From the NCBI GenBank assembly GCA_026225945.1, contig JAMJFZ010003624.1, forward strand, positions 6,734,001-6,798,000: a stretch of DNA of 64,000 nucleotides. The letters are read 5' to 3'. Position numbers and translations under genes: made by a program. Of this stretch, positions 1 through 11,304 are shown in pieces (position 1 is the first letter of the stretch; each line of letters begins with the position of its first letter). Under the pieces are notes generated by a model, which did no database searches, was not told where the DNA came from, and worked only from the letters and a program-made list of their open reading frames with translations. This DNA comes from Cricetomys ansorgei (taxonomy: Eukaryota > Chordata > Mammalia > Rodentia > Nesomyidae).

Positions 1-380
1 GGATCATTTGTCGGGCCATATATGTACACCTTGCTCTTTAGATAGACAGTTGTGGGCCATGTCTGGAAGAGTTAGGGTTCAGATGGCTAGAAAAAGAGCT
101 GTAGCGCAATTCAAGATGTACAAAAATGCTGATAGAATCTTGCGCTCTTGTTTAGAGAGAAACCCTAGATGATTGGGGGTTCCAAATGTTAATATTAACA
201 ATGTAGAATGAAGAAACAGACGTGTGACTCCTTTCATAGCCATTGATAGAATGCAGATATCCAGAGAAGCCGTATTAAATCTTTGTATCAGGCTTAGGCA
301 ATAGAATGCCTTCTAGAATCCTAGTGTGCTAGAATACCTCTATGGGAAAGAATTTAAGATTCTTTTTGGTCAAAAAACAA
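1..380. other. Unassigned sequence
   Basis: No repeat family or gene was recognised. A plus-strand frame from position 60 looks protein-like for 37 codons, then meets a stop and three more over the next 80 codons. That is about what chance gives. Confidence 0.4.
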
Positions 381-383
381 AAA

Positions 384-439
<56 letters not shown>

Positions 440-440
440 A
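381..440. repeat. (A)n(TA)n microsatellite
   Basis: A run of A leads directly into about 22 uninterrupted AT units. The poly-A start suggests it grew from the tail of a lost retroelement, but no body is visible upstream. Confidence 0.95.
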
Positions 441-519
441 ATTCTAAATTTAAAAAACAAAACAGTTCTGATATGTATTACTTGCATGTATAGAGGTATG
501 CATGGACATTTTTGTGCGT

Positions 520-758
520 GAATGTGAAGACCAGAGGTTGACAGTAGGCACCTTCTTCAGTTGCTCCACACCCTCCTTTTTGAGACAGTATCTACCACTG
601 AACCTAGAACTCACCAATTAAAATCCATCTGTCTCCACCTCCCAGCACTGGAATTCAAGTGTCATGGCCACATCCAGCTTTTTTATATGGGAGCTAGTTA
701 TCCACACTCAGATGGCATGCTTGCAGGACAGTGACTCTACCAACTGACCTAGCTCCCC
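520..758 (-). mobile_element. B4 SINE, reverse
   Basis: Read on the plus strand it shows the B4 landmarks in order: 'gaccagaggttgacag', a 'gagacag' B1-like core with 'gaacctagaactcacc', 'cccagcactggaattcaagtg', then a tRNA-like end 'ctaccaactgacctagctcccc'. B4 joins an ID-like head to a B1-like body. This copy is old and carries many substitutions. Confidence 0.8.
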
Positions 759-765
759 AAATTTT

Positions 766-1960
766 AAGAGCTCCATGGACGATGTTTGCTTCATAAAATT
801 TAGTGTGTGTGACTCCCAAGTTACTGGAAGGATTGTCTGCAGATTTAGCTGCCTCTGGTGATTTTTTTTTTAAAGAAACCAGCTCCCTAGCATGTTCCAG
901 AAGCCCACAGATAGTTCCCATACATTTCTGATGTTTTAAATAAGCCAAGATTCCACATGCTGAGCGCATGCTGTTTTGCAAGAACGTGGAGGATTTGTTT
1001 CTACCGTAAAGAGCTAAAATATAGGAAATGTGTTACAGGCCTGCTTACTTGAGGTAAGGTGTGTGGAAATGGCATAATCACAAGATAACAGGGCTTCACC
1101 CAAGGCAGCAGTTGGCTGTCTAACACAAGGATTATTCCACACACAGCACTGGGTATAATGACAGAAAAAGAGTTCAATGTGAAATTTTAGTCATGTAGAA
1201 AGAAAAATAATCATAATTTACAAAAATTCAGCTCACCAAGAAACGAGAGTAGATAAACTCTCTGTGGACATTCTGGACCATTCTCCTAGACTTTTAAGTA
1301 GTATTAATGATGTGAGCACTTGAAGGAATTCCCTGGCAATTTTCATTAGCACTTTTGAAGAGGATCAAAGCCATCCGTGTATGGACACGAGCACTCTCTG
1401 ATTAAAAAGAATGTTAAATCTGCTTGTTCCCCCCAGCTTTTTGGCTTACAAGGGCTTCAGTCATTTTTTGCAAGAACCTTTGTTGAGCTGTTTTGGGAAC
1501 AGACTGACTTGCCAAGTACAATTAACAACTGAGAAGGGCTGTAAAACACAGACATTCCTTCCTGCAGTTTCCAAACTCCAAGCATAAAGAAAAGACACTT
1601 AACAGGGAGAAGCAAAGGCAAACCTTCTCTTCACTGGCAAAGGCTGCACTGTGCTCTAGACCTTTGCCCTGTTAATAAGATGTTACTGTGCTGGGAATGT
1701 CCCCTCCAAAACTCACACAGCCACCTCACTGTCTTTGTAGCAGTGATCAGAGATGTGTGACCATGTCCTGCAGCCTCCACTCTCCTGAATAGATCAACAT
1801 CATTATGGCAACAGTGAGCCACTTATCAGAGAAGTGAGCTCATGAAGTCTTGAATTAAGATAACTTGAACCTAATTTTCTCTATGGGTCAGTGGGTGGTC
1901 TTTCGCCATTTTATGGCATACTGTGTTAACTTTTCCTGAAAAGAAGTGAAGAAATGTATA
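766..1960. other. Unassigned intergenic sequence
   Basis: No SINE, L1, LTR or coding relic was recognised. The short open frames here (about 60 and 95 codons on the minus strand) have no domain signature. The first one runs through the neighbouring SINE. Confidence 0.5.
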
Positions 1961-1967
1961 CTCACAA

Positions 1968-1978
1968 CCCCCCCCCCC
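1968..1978. repeat. Poly-C run
   Basis: Eleven consecutive C residues. It is a short mononucleotide tract of unknown origin just left of the LTR-like stretch. Confidence 0.9.
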
Positions 1979-1999
1979 GATAAAGTACAACAACAGACC

Positions 2000-2880
2000 A
2001 AAGGATTGCCTTGATGTACCAATGACTTTTGAGGATTGGTTAAAGGGGCATTGATGAGGGGTTACTTACAGGAGAATGAGTAAAGTTAGAACAGCTCCAT
2101 CACCCCAATATGGATGAGGTCTCCCCCATAGCTATATAGATAAACTTCCTCCATCAGTTAACCTTCTACCCTCTGGGTACTCTAGCATTTCCCTAGACCA
2201 TGTGTAGTCAGGCAGGATTTCATCTGGCCAGGAAAGAATGACTGGAATCTTAAATGAGTTTCTAATGCCTCCCCTCCAGTCTTTTATAAAAGTAGCAATG
2301 AGAGCCCATTAAGAGAAAACTCCTGGTCAAGACGATAGAACCTCTAGCCTGTCCAACATTCCAATTGGACAGGGAAAATGATGTGGATAAAGGGACCACT
2401 TCTTAGGAAGGCAGGTCCACCCCAAAGAGGGGAAGGGTCCAACTTTAGCTATAATGAGATAGGTAGGGTAATTATTCCTTTAATGAGCTATTGTCCTTCC
2501 CACAATCAGTCCCTAGAGATCCAGCCACCATGAGGTTTGTCTGCCTCTGCTGTTCTGAGGCCTGAGTTGGCAAAGTCCAGTTTTCCTTTCCCTTTTTCTG
2601 TCTCATAAATATGACCTTTCTGATGGTTTAGCTTCATTACTCTTTCTCTTTATAGCTCTCTCCCTACCACATGGCTCCCTGTCCATGTGTGTCCTCCAAG
2701 CCTGCTTCACTCGAGTAGTGTGGCCTTCCTTTACCTTCATTGCTCCAGTCTCCTCCTCTGAACAGCTTGCCTTCTCTCAAGTGCTTTTCTTATAAACTCT
2801 AATAAAATTATCCCTGAGCTTCTGTTTGAGACCTCTCTTAAATTCTTTTATTAATCAGACTAAGAACCAACAGTGGGATC
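2000..2880 (+). mobile_element. Possible LTR-retroelement remnant
   Basis: The right part looks like an LTR 3' region. 'tataaa' near 2791 is followed by 'aataaa' near 2801, then a T-rich U5-like stretch ending near 2873 before 'gtgggatcc'. The left part, 'gaggggttacttacaggag' near 2056, matches a phrase I associate with rodent interspersed repeats. No partner LTR or coding region was seen and the boundaries are guesses. The family is unknown. Confidence 0.35.
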
Positions 2881-3069
2881 CTGATTTCCCCAATATCATG
2901 TTATTCTAAAAGGGACCCCCAATAGACCCAGCCTTGTTGAAGGTCCCTTGTGGGTGGTCACGGCTGCTCTGATCACAGTGGCAATGGCTGTCACACTCAG
3001 AGGACAGCATTTCACAATGCAGAACAACATCGAGGTATTCACCAGAAGCCAATGTGGTACTTTTGGACT

Positions 3070-3163
3070 TTCCAGCTTCTTTCTGGAACTGCAAGAAATA
3101 TATTTTTTAACTATTTGGTCTCTGGTATCTATTACAGCAACAAAGAACAGACAGCTAACACAT
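3070..3163 (-). repeat. Shared-terminus rodent repeat, fragment, reverse
   Basis: The end 'tctattacagcaacaaaga' followed by 'acagctaacac' is the reverse complement of the start module (TTGCTGTGATAAA...ACCATGACC) carried by at least ten other copies in this window. Only this end is clear. The body to the left (2900-3070) may belong to it but is too diverged to assign. Confidence 0.5.
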
Positions 3164-3299
3164 TCTACATCCTTGTTGTGGTCCTGCCAGCATGCAGCAT
3201 GCAGGGATGCTTCCAGGGTACTAACTGCATCCACTAACTGTGGATTCTCTGAACTGCAGGATCCACAGGCCAAAGGGAAGACATTCAAAAATATGACCA

Positions 3300-4040
3300 C
3301 TAAGCTGACTCTGTTCTAAGGATCAGCCTCTCGGACACAGTAATTGAGTGTTGAATAGACACAGCAGTAGAAAGCACTGTTTAGGGTGTCCTTTGAAGAC
3401 CCTGGCAGGATTGGAAGTCTCCTCTGTGCTGTGCCAATGGAAGAGCCATGAGTCAAGCTTTGAGTTTCAATTCCAAGCCTCTACCTGCAGGTTCACGTTT
3501 CTGAATATTCAGAGTTCCAACCAGCATTAGTGAAACCATGTGTTCACATCAATGTGAGTAACAGTGACTGGGCTTCAGAACCCTCCAGTGTAAGGCCAAA
3601 AGGGAGAGTTAGGCTGTAAGTTAAAACTTACCTTTTGAACAAACCGAATTTGATTTGGGAAGGAGTTTTTTTAAACACCCAGTTGTACCTTCTCCACGAG
3701 AATACATACGCTTTGCCTTAGATAGGAAAATAAGATTATTAAGCTCCTTGGCTTGAATAATCTCACCAAATGATAATCTTGAGGAACAAAAGACTGCTAG
3801 TATTTCTATTTTCACTATATGGGCTATGTCATTACAAGAAAATAAATGGGGATGCAATGCCAGAGGAGAAGATGCAGAATCGTTCTGAGTCATTTTCTCC
3901 TTCTTGTCACCAAGGAGCATCTACAGCATTGACATGGAGCTTTCCAAATCTCCCTCATGAACTTTCGGTTGTCTTGGCATTTTCTGATATAAATTAGTTT
4001 GATAATCAGCAAGATGCCATCAATGAGCAAGATGCCCACT
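3300..4040. other. Unassigned sequence
   Basis: No family was recognised. Short frames on both strands show no domain or codon signal. Confidence 0.5.
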
Positions 4041-4042
4041 GG

Positions 4043-4383
4043 AGAGCTGAGCAGATGACTCGGTGGGGGAGAGTGCTTGCTGAACAAGCACATAAGCCTG
4101 AGTTCATATCCCCAACACCCATATAAAAAGATGGCCATGGCTCCCCAAGCCTGTAACCCCAGAGCTGGACATGTGAGGGTGGATATAGGAGGAATATGGA
4201 GCTTGACTCATAGCCTGGCCCCAGCTTCAGTGAAAGACTCTGAGTCCAGGACATAAGGTAGAAAATAATAGAGCAGGGTATTTGATATCTTTCCCTGGCC
4301 TCTGCACACATTCATGGTCATATATACCCACATGTATATGCCACACACACACCATACACATACAACACACACACAGCAACAAA
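4043..4383 (+). mobile_element. B4 SINE, forward, with CA-rich tail
   Basis: The ID-like head 'gatgactcggtgggggagag' and 'cctgagttcatatccccaac' are followed by the B1-like body ('cctgtaaccccagagctgg'), then 'ctggcctctgcacacattc' and a CA-rich tail from about 4325. The copy is diverged but complete. Confidence 0.8.
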
Positions 4384-4389
4384 AGATGC

Positions 4390-5510
4390 ACAGTACACCA
4401 AATGCAATGTGAAAAACTGAGGCATGCAGAACATTCTTAAACATTCCAGAGCTTTCTGGGATGTGATGTACCTTTAAAGAGATTAACAGGAAACATAGAA
4501 TATACAACATATAGAACTAGAAGACGCTAAATGATGTCCCTAGTTTATCTGATTCTCCAAAGGTGACTATATTCATTCTCTAGCTTTTTAAATAACTTGA
4601 TGCCTCCCTTCGGGGTCTAGGAGTCATGGCAACTATCATTTAATAAGAACATTTCCATTTAGAGTAAATTTTAAATATCTCATTTGTCCAGCAAAAGGTT
4701 ATTGAGCACTGACGACTTGCCTGGCACAGTGTGAGATACTCAGCGTAGAGTGTTAAAAGCCAACGCCACCTATGCCCGCAGGGACTCTGCGGCCTCGCAG
4801 GGAAGGCTGATAGTGAATCAACAAACCCATATGATGCCATTACCAACTGTGAACAGCACGATTTTGTTTTTTATCTTAAGAAGGTCTGAAAAGATAAAGC
4901 TAGAAGTCTCAGAAGCAAAACTCTCCCTGAGAAACTGTCCTTTGAGGAGAGACTACAGAGTTTTCCGTCATGCAACTTGTGGGAGGAAGAGCGTTGCAGA
5001 AAAGCAAAGCGAGGGCTTTACTCACTCTCAAATAGAGAGGATGAACTGAGGCTAAGATTAACTCCGCCTGCTGAAGGACAGCTAGTGATTGGTATGTTAG
5101 GTGCTTTCCAAATCATCGTGGCTAACGAGCCAACAAAAAGCAACTTAAGGAAAGATACATATGGTCCATCATGACAGGAAGTCATGGTAGTAGCAGCATG
5201 AGGCTGCTTCCTCACATAACCCAGAAAGGATGTGGGGACAGGAGTGGAGAAGGCCTATAACTATATCAAGGCCCACCTCCATGCAGGTCACCATGTCCCA
5301 AATGATCCACTTCTTTCCGCAACAGAACCGGTAGCAATAGACAAGGTACCCGATCGCACTATCAAGCTGGCCCTCAAAGACAGCTGCAGTACTAGAACTC
5401 CAGTGACAAAGAAGCCTGTGAAAACAACAGGACTGCCACCTGCAGTTATTTCACTGGGGACTCTGCCGCACTGCATGTTTCAGGCTGGATGTTTCTCCTC
5501 TGAAGGTGTT
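4390..5510. other. Unassigned sequence with a small open frame
   Basis: No repeat was recognised. A plus-strand frame at 5232-5519 gives 95 residues and contains several CpG-bearing codons. It has no recognisable domain, no upstream signal, and runs into the next repeat. I do not call it a gene. Confidence 0.45.
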
Positions 5511-5514
5511 GTGG

Positions 5515-5880
5515 TTTGAATGTGAAGTATCCTGCTTTGGCTCACGTTTGACCACTTGGTCCCCAGCCGATGGGGATGGTTGGAAAGTTTATTGAACCTT
5601 TAGGAAGTAGAGCCTCCCTGAATAAAGAGAATCAATGGGAATGAGCCTTGAAGCTTTATACCCTGGCCCTGCTTCTTATTCACTCTCTGATTCCTGAGAG
5701 CAGATGCAACCTGACCAGCAAGCTTCCCGCTCCTGCTACTACGTAGTCCCGCCTGCTTGGTGCTCTGTCTTCCCCATCATGATGTATTTCTATGGATCTG
5801 TAAGCCAAAATACGTTCTTTACTCCTTAAGTTGATTTTTGTCGGAGTATATTATCACAGCAACAACAAAACCACTAAGGC
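5515..5880 (-). repeat. Shared-terminus rodent repeat, reverse
   Basis: It starts 'gtggtttgaatgtgaag' and ends 'ttatcacagcaacaacaaaa', which is the reverse complement of the superfamily start. Its middle ('cctgaccagcaagcttcc') is homologous to the copy at 14231-14595. It is about 365 bp and lies immediately left of a pentanucleotide array. Confidence 0.75.
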
Positions 5881-5910
5881 AGAAGGCATCATGAAAAAAA
5901 AAAGGTAGAA

Positions 5911-6148
5911 AGGGAAGGAAAGGAAAGGAAAGGGAAGGGAAGGGAAGGGAAGGGAAGGGAAGGGAAGGGAAGGGAAGGGAAGGGAAGGGAAGGGAAGGGA
6001 AGGGAAGGGAAGGGAAGGGAAGGAAAGGAAAGGAAAGCGAAGGAAAGGAAAGGAAAGGAAAGGAAAGGAAAGGAAAGGAAAGGAAAGGAAAGGAAAGGAA
6101 AGGAAAGGAAAGGAAAGGAAAGGAAAGGAAAGGAAAGGAAAGGAAAGA
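5911..6148. repeat. (GGGAA)n-(GGAAA)n pentanucleotide array
   Basis: About 18 units of GGGAA (5931-6020) switch to about 25 units of GGAAA (6021-6147), with one interruption near 6037. One strand is pure purine. Long minus-strand frames of the FPFLS type across it are by-products of the repeat, not proteins. Confidence 0.98.
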
Positions 6149-6149
6149 G

Positions 6150-6775
6150 AAAAATCTCCCCACATCAAGTAGAGCATCTTATAATGCCTGGGAAAATCAC
6201 TAGTGCCATTATTCTGATGACTTGGTTCCCTCCAAACCCACAGGCTTTGGAGCACAGCCAGTGACAGGACACACGAGGTTCACTGAGCCAGAAGAATCAT
6301 ATCATAAATCTCGATGCCATTTTGAGAACAGTAAAAAGCAAACAACCCATAACATTATAGAGCAAGAAGATGAACAAATATCACCTTCCTCCTGGATATG
6401 AGACTAAAGTGCATTAGGTAAATAAAAGGCTGACCATCAAATATAAAGGACGTTGAGAACTACTGATAGAAAGCCAGGGAGGAAAATTAAATCCACTCTT
6501 GACTGGACAAACCAGGTTGTGGGGTAATAATAAGGTTTCAGGCATACTAACCTCAAACATGCACCGTGTCATATTGAATATTTTAAGAGGAAGGAATTTG
6601 AGAGTCAGCATGTGTAGGAAGATTTCTTTGACCTTCCCCTGTCCGAAGCTGGTCATCAGAACCTCCTGTGAGAGATGCCTTTCTGTACCCAAGGAAAGGA
6701 TTACCTTATCTTTAATGCAAAGGACTCTAAGAGGAACCTGAGGAAGCAGGCATTGCTTTACTCCTAGTGAACGCA
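6150..6775. other. Unassigned sequence
   Basis: No repeat or gene was recognised. Overlapping open frames of 80-126 codons on both strands (6414-6794) carry no known motif. Confidence 0.45.
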
Positions 6776-6777
6776 AG

Positions 6778-6862
6778 TGTGTGTGCTTCTGCATGTATGC
6801 AGTCAGGTGTGCATGTGTGCATATACATTTGCAGGCCAGAGGTCAATGCCAAGTATCCTTAG
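6778..6862 (-). mobile_element. B4 SINE 3' end, reverse, truncated
   Basis: A GT-rich lead-in is followed by 'ggccagaggtcaatgccaag', the typical B4 3' end read in reverse. The B1-like body and ID head are missing to the right. Confidence 0.55.
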
Positions 6863-7157
6863 GATACAAAGAAGCTGAGGATGTTTATTCTATTTCCTCT
6901 GCTTTCCATAATAAGATAAAGGCTGGCCACCTTCCTGAAACATTTCTTCAACTCTTGGTTCTGACTGTTCATTGTAAAATAAGACACTTACAGAGCTGTA
7001 CCACTTCTGAGTAGATGCCCAAGGGAATCTCAGTCACATTATCACAGCGAAACTTGAACATTCATCTTTATTGCTGTGCTAATCACAACAGCCAAATGCG
7101 GAATTAGTCTACAAGCCCAACAGCAGATGTATGCTGGGAGCGGGGTGGTAGATTGGG

Positions 7158-7390
7158 AATGGAAAGATGGCTCAGCAGCTAAGAGCACATACTTCTCTTG
7201 CAAAGGATGGGAGGTCAGCTCCCAGAAGCCCTGTCAGGCAGCTCTCACAAGCATTTGCAATGCTGTAGCTCAGCTGACTCCCTCTGTGAGCTTCGGGCCT
7301 CTCCGAGCACAAGCATACACACACTCACGTGCACAGATCCACCCACGGACACACATGCATACACATATTTAAAAATAAAATAAATAGTTT
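7158..7390 (+). mobile_element. B2/B3-class SINE, forward
   Basis: It shows 'aaagatggctcagcagctaagagcac', a diverged middle, and an A-rich end near 7370-7390. It lies inside an L1 remnant, so it is younger than that L1. No clear target-site duplication remains. Confidence 0.75.
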
Positions 7391-7549
7391 AAATGAGGCG
7401 CATATACACAGTGAAGTCTTATTCAGTCATAGAGAAGAATGAAATCACATCATCTGCGGGAAAATGGATAGAACTGGAGATTATCGAGTTAAACAAAATA
7501 AGCTAAATCCAGAAAGACAAACATCAGGTTTTCTCTTTCCTAGATGTAA

Positions 7550-7550
<1 letters not shown>

Positions 7551-7600
<50 letters not shown>
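7551..7600. repeat. (TG)25 microsatellite
   Basis: Twenty-five uninterrupted TG units lie within the L1 3' remnant. Confidence 0.98.
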
Positions 7601-7602
<2 letters not shown>

Positions 7603-7889
7603 GTACTACAAGAGGAGAGGAAGAGGCATAAAGGGAGAAGAAAGGATCAATAAGGGAGTGTAATGGGAAAGAATGTCAAATTACCACATGATTTATCTAT
7701 ATGCAGAATCTATGTGCTTGTGACATGCAATTGGAAGAGGAATTATTTTAAGGGATAAGGGAACCAATGAAGGAGAAGAGGAATGTAAGAAGCCTGTGGG
7801 GACAACATGGGCAAGGTTTCATGATATATTTATATGGCAATGTCATAATGACATTTGCGTTTTGTATACTAACTACAGTCATCAGTGTA

Positions 7890-8640
7890 GAAAAGAAGCC
7901 GGTGTAGCCACAGGGTGGAGAGAGGTGTTGGGAAGAGGCACTAAGGGGATCTTAAGGGAGATGTCACTGGACAGTCTCATAAGCTCATTAAACTCTCAAT
8001 CTCTGGAGGTAGAGAAAGGAGGTCAAATCCCAGATCTGTCTTAGTCAAGTTCCTTCAATTCTTTATATTTTCCAAGGCAGAGATAATGGGAGAACTGATT
8101 TCTCTTTTCTCATAGCTACGCTGTACAAAGTAGATGAAACGGCACAAAGGATCTTTAAGACAGTGCTTGGCTGGCATAAACACATTCTCTCAGGTCTCCT
8201 GTTACAGGAAGCACAGCTGATGGTCCATCCCAAGTATGACCCCTCTGTACCCACCACTGGGTTTGTACTGAGGTCATGCTGTTGTTGGCATTGCATTTTG
8301 TGGACACCGGTGCCAACCTACTTCTGTGGGAAAACGGCTTCTTTAATGGATGCCTTCACTCTTGGGACCTTCCTTCTGGCTACTACTTCTATAGCTATTA
8401 GCTGTATTGTGCTATTAGCCTAGGATTCTTCCTTCCCTGCACTTACTTCTCCCTCTTTGGGTGTTTCTCTAATAGACCTCTTTCCAAAACCTGCTTCCTG
8501 GATGAGCTTAACTGGTACAGTCAAGTATGGCTCATGAAGTTAGCTGCCCACGGAGTCCTTTACTCATAAGTATCTTGTGAAACCACATTCCACTCTGGGA
8601 AATTCAAGAACATTAGCTCAGTATACCTAGAAGTCAAGGA
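7890..8640. other. Unassigned sequence
   Basis: No repeat or gene was recognised. A plus-strand frame at 8163-8423 (86 residues) ends in a hydrophobic stretch but shows no homology that I recognise. Confidence 0.45.
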
Positions 8641-8659
8641 ATTTCTTATTACTGTTTAT

Positions 8660-8880
8660 TTATTTACTGAGTTTCTTATTGTGTGTGTTGATATATATGC
8701 ATGTGTGCATACGGATATGTGTGTGACAGCACACGTGTGGAATCCAGAGGACAACCTATGTGGGGACTGTCATAGAGCTATGAGTGGGTCAAAGTATGCC
8801 TTGAACCCCAGAATTCTCAACCTGAGAGCAGCAGGAGTTTGATCGCTCCTCATTTTCTTAGCCATCACAAAACCCAGCTA
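8660..8880 (-). mobile_element. Possible B3-type SINE, reverse, degenerate
   Basis: A GT-rich start and 'aatccagaggacaacctatg' followed by 'tgccttgaaccccag' fit a reverse B2-superfamily copy. The expected end (gagccatctc...) is only weakly seen. Confidence 0.35.
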
Positions 8881-8897
8881 AATATTAAACACAGCCT

Positions 8898-9380
8898 GTT
8901 TCACAGAAGGTCACTGACAAAGGAAAATGGCTTGGCTGGTGCTTATCAGTGCTGTAGCTGGAAGCCTAGGGCTGAGCCCATTTTCTAATGAGGTGTCTTC
9001 CTCTTTTCCTTCTGAGACCACACCTTATTCAGAAGGTGCTTTTGCAGGACTTTGACTCTTAGACAAAGAGCCCCACGTGCACATGGGGCTTACTCCAGTA
9101 TCCCTGTCTTACCCAATGGCCCCCATCCCTGGGTACCAAAGATCCTCCCTTGCCTTTATCCTATAAATGTAACTAGCCTTGCTTCAATAAACTAAGATGT
9201 TCCACTGAGAATACTTTCCCAAGAATCCTGCTGTATATTCTCATCAGAACACAGATCTCCGATCTAAGTGGTAAGAACCACACTGCCCACGAGGCTTCCC
9301 ACCAGGGAGCCTCTACAGACGGTGGAGCCACCTTGGGGATCAAGAAGCCACCCTGGGATTTCTTATTTTTAATACAACAA
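8898..9380 (+). mobile_element. Probable solo LTR
   Basis: It starts 'tgtttcacag' and ends 'atacaaca' (TG...CA form). 'tataaat' at 9162 is followed by 'aataaa' at 9186 and a diverged U5-like tail. There is no internal region or partner LTR nearby. I could not see a clean target-site duplication and do not know the family. Confidence 0.4.
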
Positions 9381-9387
9381 ATCTGCT

Positions 9388-9475
9388 GTAGTCAGCTCTC
9401 TCCTTTCACCATGTAGGTTCTGGGGGTTCCAACTCAACTTGTCAAGATTGGTATTGAGCCACCTCACTAGCCCAG
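9388..9475 (-). mobile_element. B3-type SINE fragment, reverse
   Basis: 'tctctcctttcaccatgtag', 'gttctgggggttccaactca' and 'gagccacctcactagccc' are the head of a B2-superfamily SINE read in reverse. Only the head third is present, immediately right of the probable LTR. Confidence 0.6.
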
Positions 9476-9479
9476 AAGT

Positions 9480-11300
9480 CACATTTTAAAAAAAAATGTT
9501 ACAGAGAAGAAGAAAGCAGAAAGTCTTCAAGTTAATCCAAAATCAAATTACATACTAACCACTACACTTAACACATAAAATGGCTGTATCTGACATAGTA
9601 AACATGGTTTGCTAGTATTTGGGGACACGGATTAATCAATAGAAACTTAAGTTCTCTTTCTGACATAAGGCAGTGAATTTTGCCCAAGAATCTATCTGGA
9701 ACTCTGCCTGGATGCCTTAAAGGCACATCTCCAATCAATTTCTGCTGAACATTTTAAGAGCCCATGCCAGGTTCCAGCCTCAGCAACAGGATGAGGGTCA
9801 GGGAAGGACCTGAGGAAAGGAGGAGTGGATTGGTGATGAGAAAGGAAGACATGAAAGAGGGCTTGATTAAAGTGAAAGCTGGTAAATGATTCAGCCAGGG
9901 ACTTCACTAGTGCTCACTCACACTTGGCTGAAGTCACCCCAGTCTTTTATTTTGTACAGAACTTTTTCAAAATCATCCAGTTATTGCACTACATAGAGGT
10001 CTTTTCTCCAACAACATCACATTAGTCATGCAAGCTATCAATTGTTCCACTTTTCATCTTTAGGAGCAGACCACATAGCAGGAAGTCAGCCTCAGGCTGG
10101 CGTCATGGGTTACAAAATCAAACAGACAACTTTATTTTTACTGAAGTGCGAACAGACAATAGAGTTTTCTTTACAGTCTTAGGGGCGATTATCTATGTGT
10201 CCTTGCTTTTCCAGACTGCTAACTCCCCTATCCAGGCTCTTCAGCCCTTGTCTTTACTAGGGTATCACTGCCTTTTGTGTCAGGAATAATTTTATCATTC
10301 AGCTCTCTCATTGTCTGTGTATGTCAGGTCAGAGATATTAGACACGAAACAACTCTCACGTTTACTTAGGGCACCCTGGACTTGAGGGTCAGTAAGACTG
10401 TTATTTCCTTTTAGCGCTAGAATCACTATGTCCTTGTTTTCTACAGTGTGTCCCTTTCCCAATTAATAAGAGCTGAACTAAAGATTATTTTTAATTTTAC
10501 CGATAAGCAAAACAGACACCATGGCCGAAAAGACTATCAGTGGCTATACAGCAGAAAGAAGTGGAGAGGTCACTATTCCCTGGCGTTCCAGCAGCTGGAA
10601 GCCTTGTCAAGCAGCTACTTGCACTACCATGGTGGTGTAGTCACCAACAAGTCCAATTTCATGATGTTTTGCCGCCTGCCTGCCTGCCTGTTTATCTACC
10701 TGTCTCACTATTTACTCTTTCCCTCTGGCTTTCTATATACTTAATAAACACTCCCATTTAAAGACAAAAAATTTAAAAAAGACTCTGAATTCATATTAGC
10801 TGAGATCCCAAGTTGAATAAACCCTGAGAATAAAGTGGGGGATGGGGAAGACATGGACCACACGATGCCAGTCCAGGCATCTAGTTATACTCTGCTTCCT
10901 TGTCTTGCTCACACAGTAGTAAGCAAGGACTGGCCTCCATTTCTGTACCGCCTTGTTTTTCTAGGTGATGGGAATAAAGCAATGAGAGTTGGGTTAAGAG
11001 ATAACCTCAACAGTGTGAAAAGGGTTGTAAGAGAGAAACAAACGCTCCAGGAGCACCGAGGGGGAACACACAGGAGACTTTCAGGAGGACGGTAAAGTGC
11101 ATTCCAGGCAGGGGCTTCGTTGTGTGTAAAACCACTAGAAGTGTGAAAGAAAGAGCTGACGCTAGTCATGATAAAATAATCAGAGTTTGTAATGGACTGA
11201 CTGTGTAGACAGATGAGGTCAAAGCCTAGTGAGCTGACTACAGCACACTGGTGTGAGTACCTGAATACTGATTCTGAGTACCTGATTTTGACCCTATGTA
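9480..11300. other. Unassigned sequence
   Basis: This long stretch has no recognised transposon. It contains a short (TGCC) run at 10677-10693. Open frames up to 133 codons exist on both strands, none with a recognisable domain. I see no splice or promoter evidence worth calling. Confidence 0.5.
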
Positions 11301-11304
11301 CCGG

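Larger units (their letters stand above)
6994..7885 (+). mobile_element. Old L1 3' end, interrupted by a SINE
   Basis: The left part (6994-7157) matches the ORF2 C-terminal coding region: 'tgtaccacttctgagtagatg', 'attgctgtgctaatcacaac'. The right part (7391-7885) continues through 'cttattcagtcatagagaag' and 'aaaatggatagaactggag' into the 3' UTR, ending with 'caatgtcataatgacattt'. A (TG)25 tract lies inside it. The reading frame is destroyed. A B2-class SINE at 7158-7390 separates the halves. Confidence 0.75.

Noticed and set aside
60..360. Protein-like frame from position 60
   Set aside because: Four in-frame stops in about 117 codons is what chance predicts, and no family was recognised.
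5232..5519. 95-codon plus-strand frame
   Set aside because: No domain, no context, and it runs into a repeat.
5819..6255. Minus-strand frames of 114 and 133 codons (FPFLS repeats)
   Set aside because: They are translations of the GGGAA/GGAAA array and have no other support.
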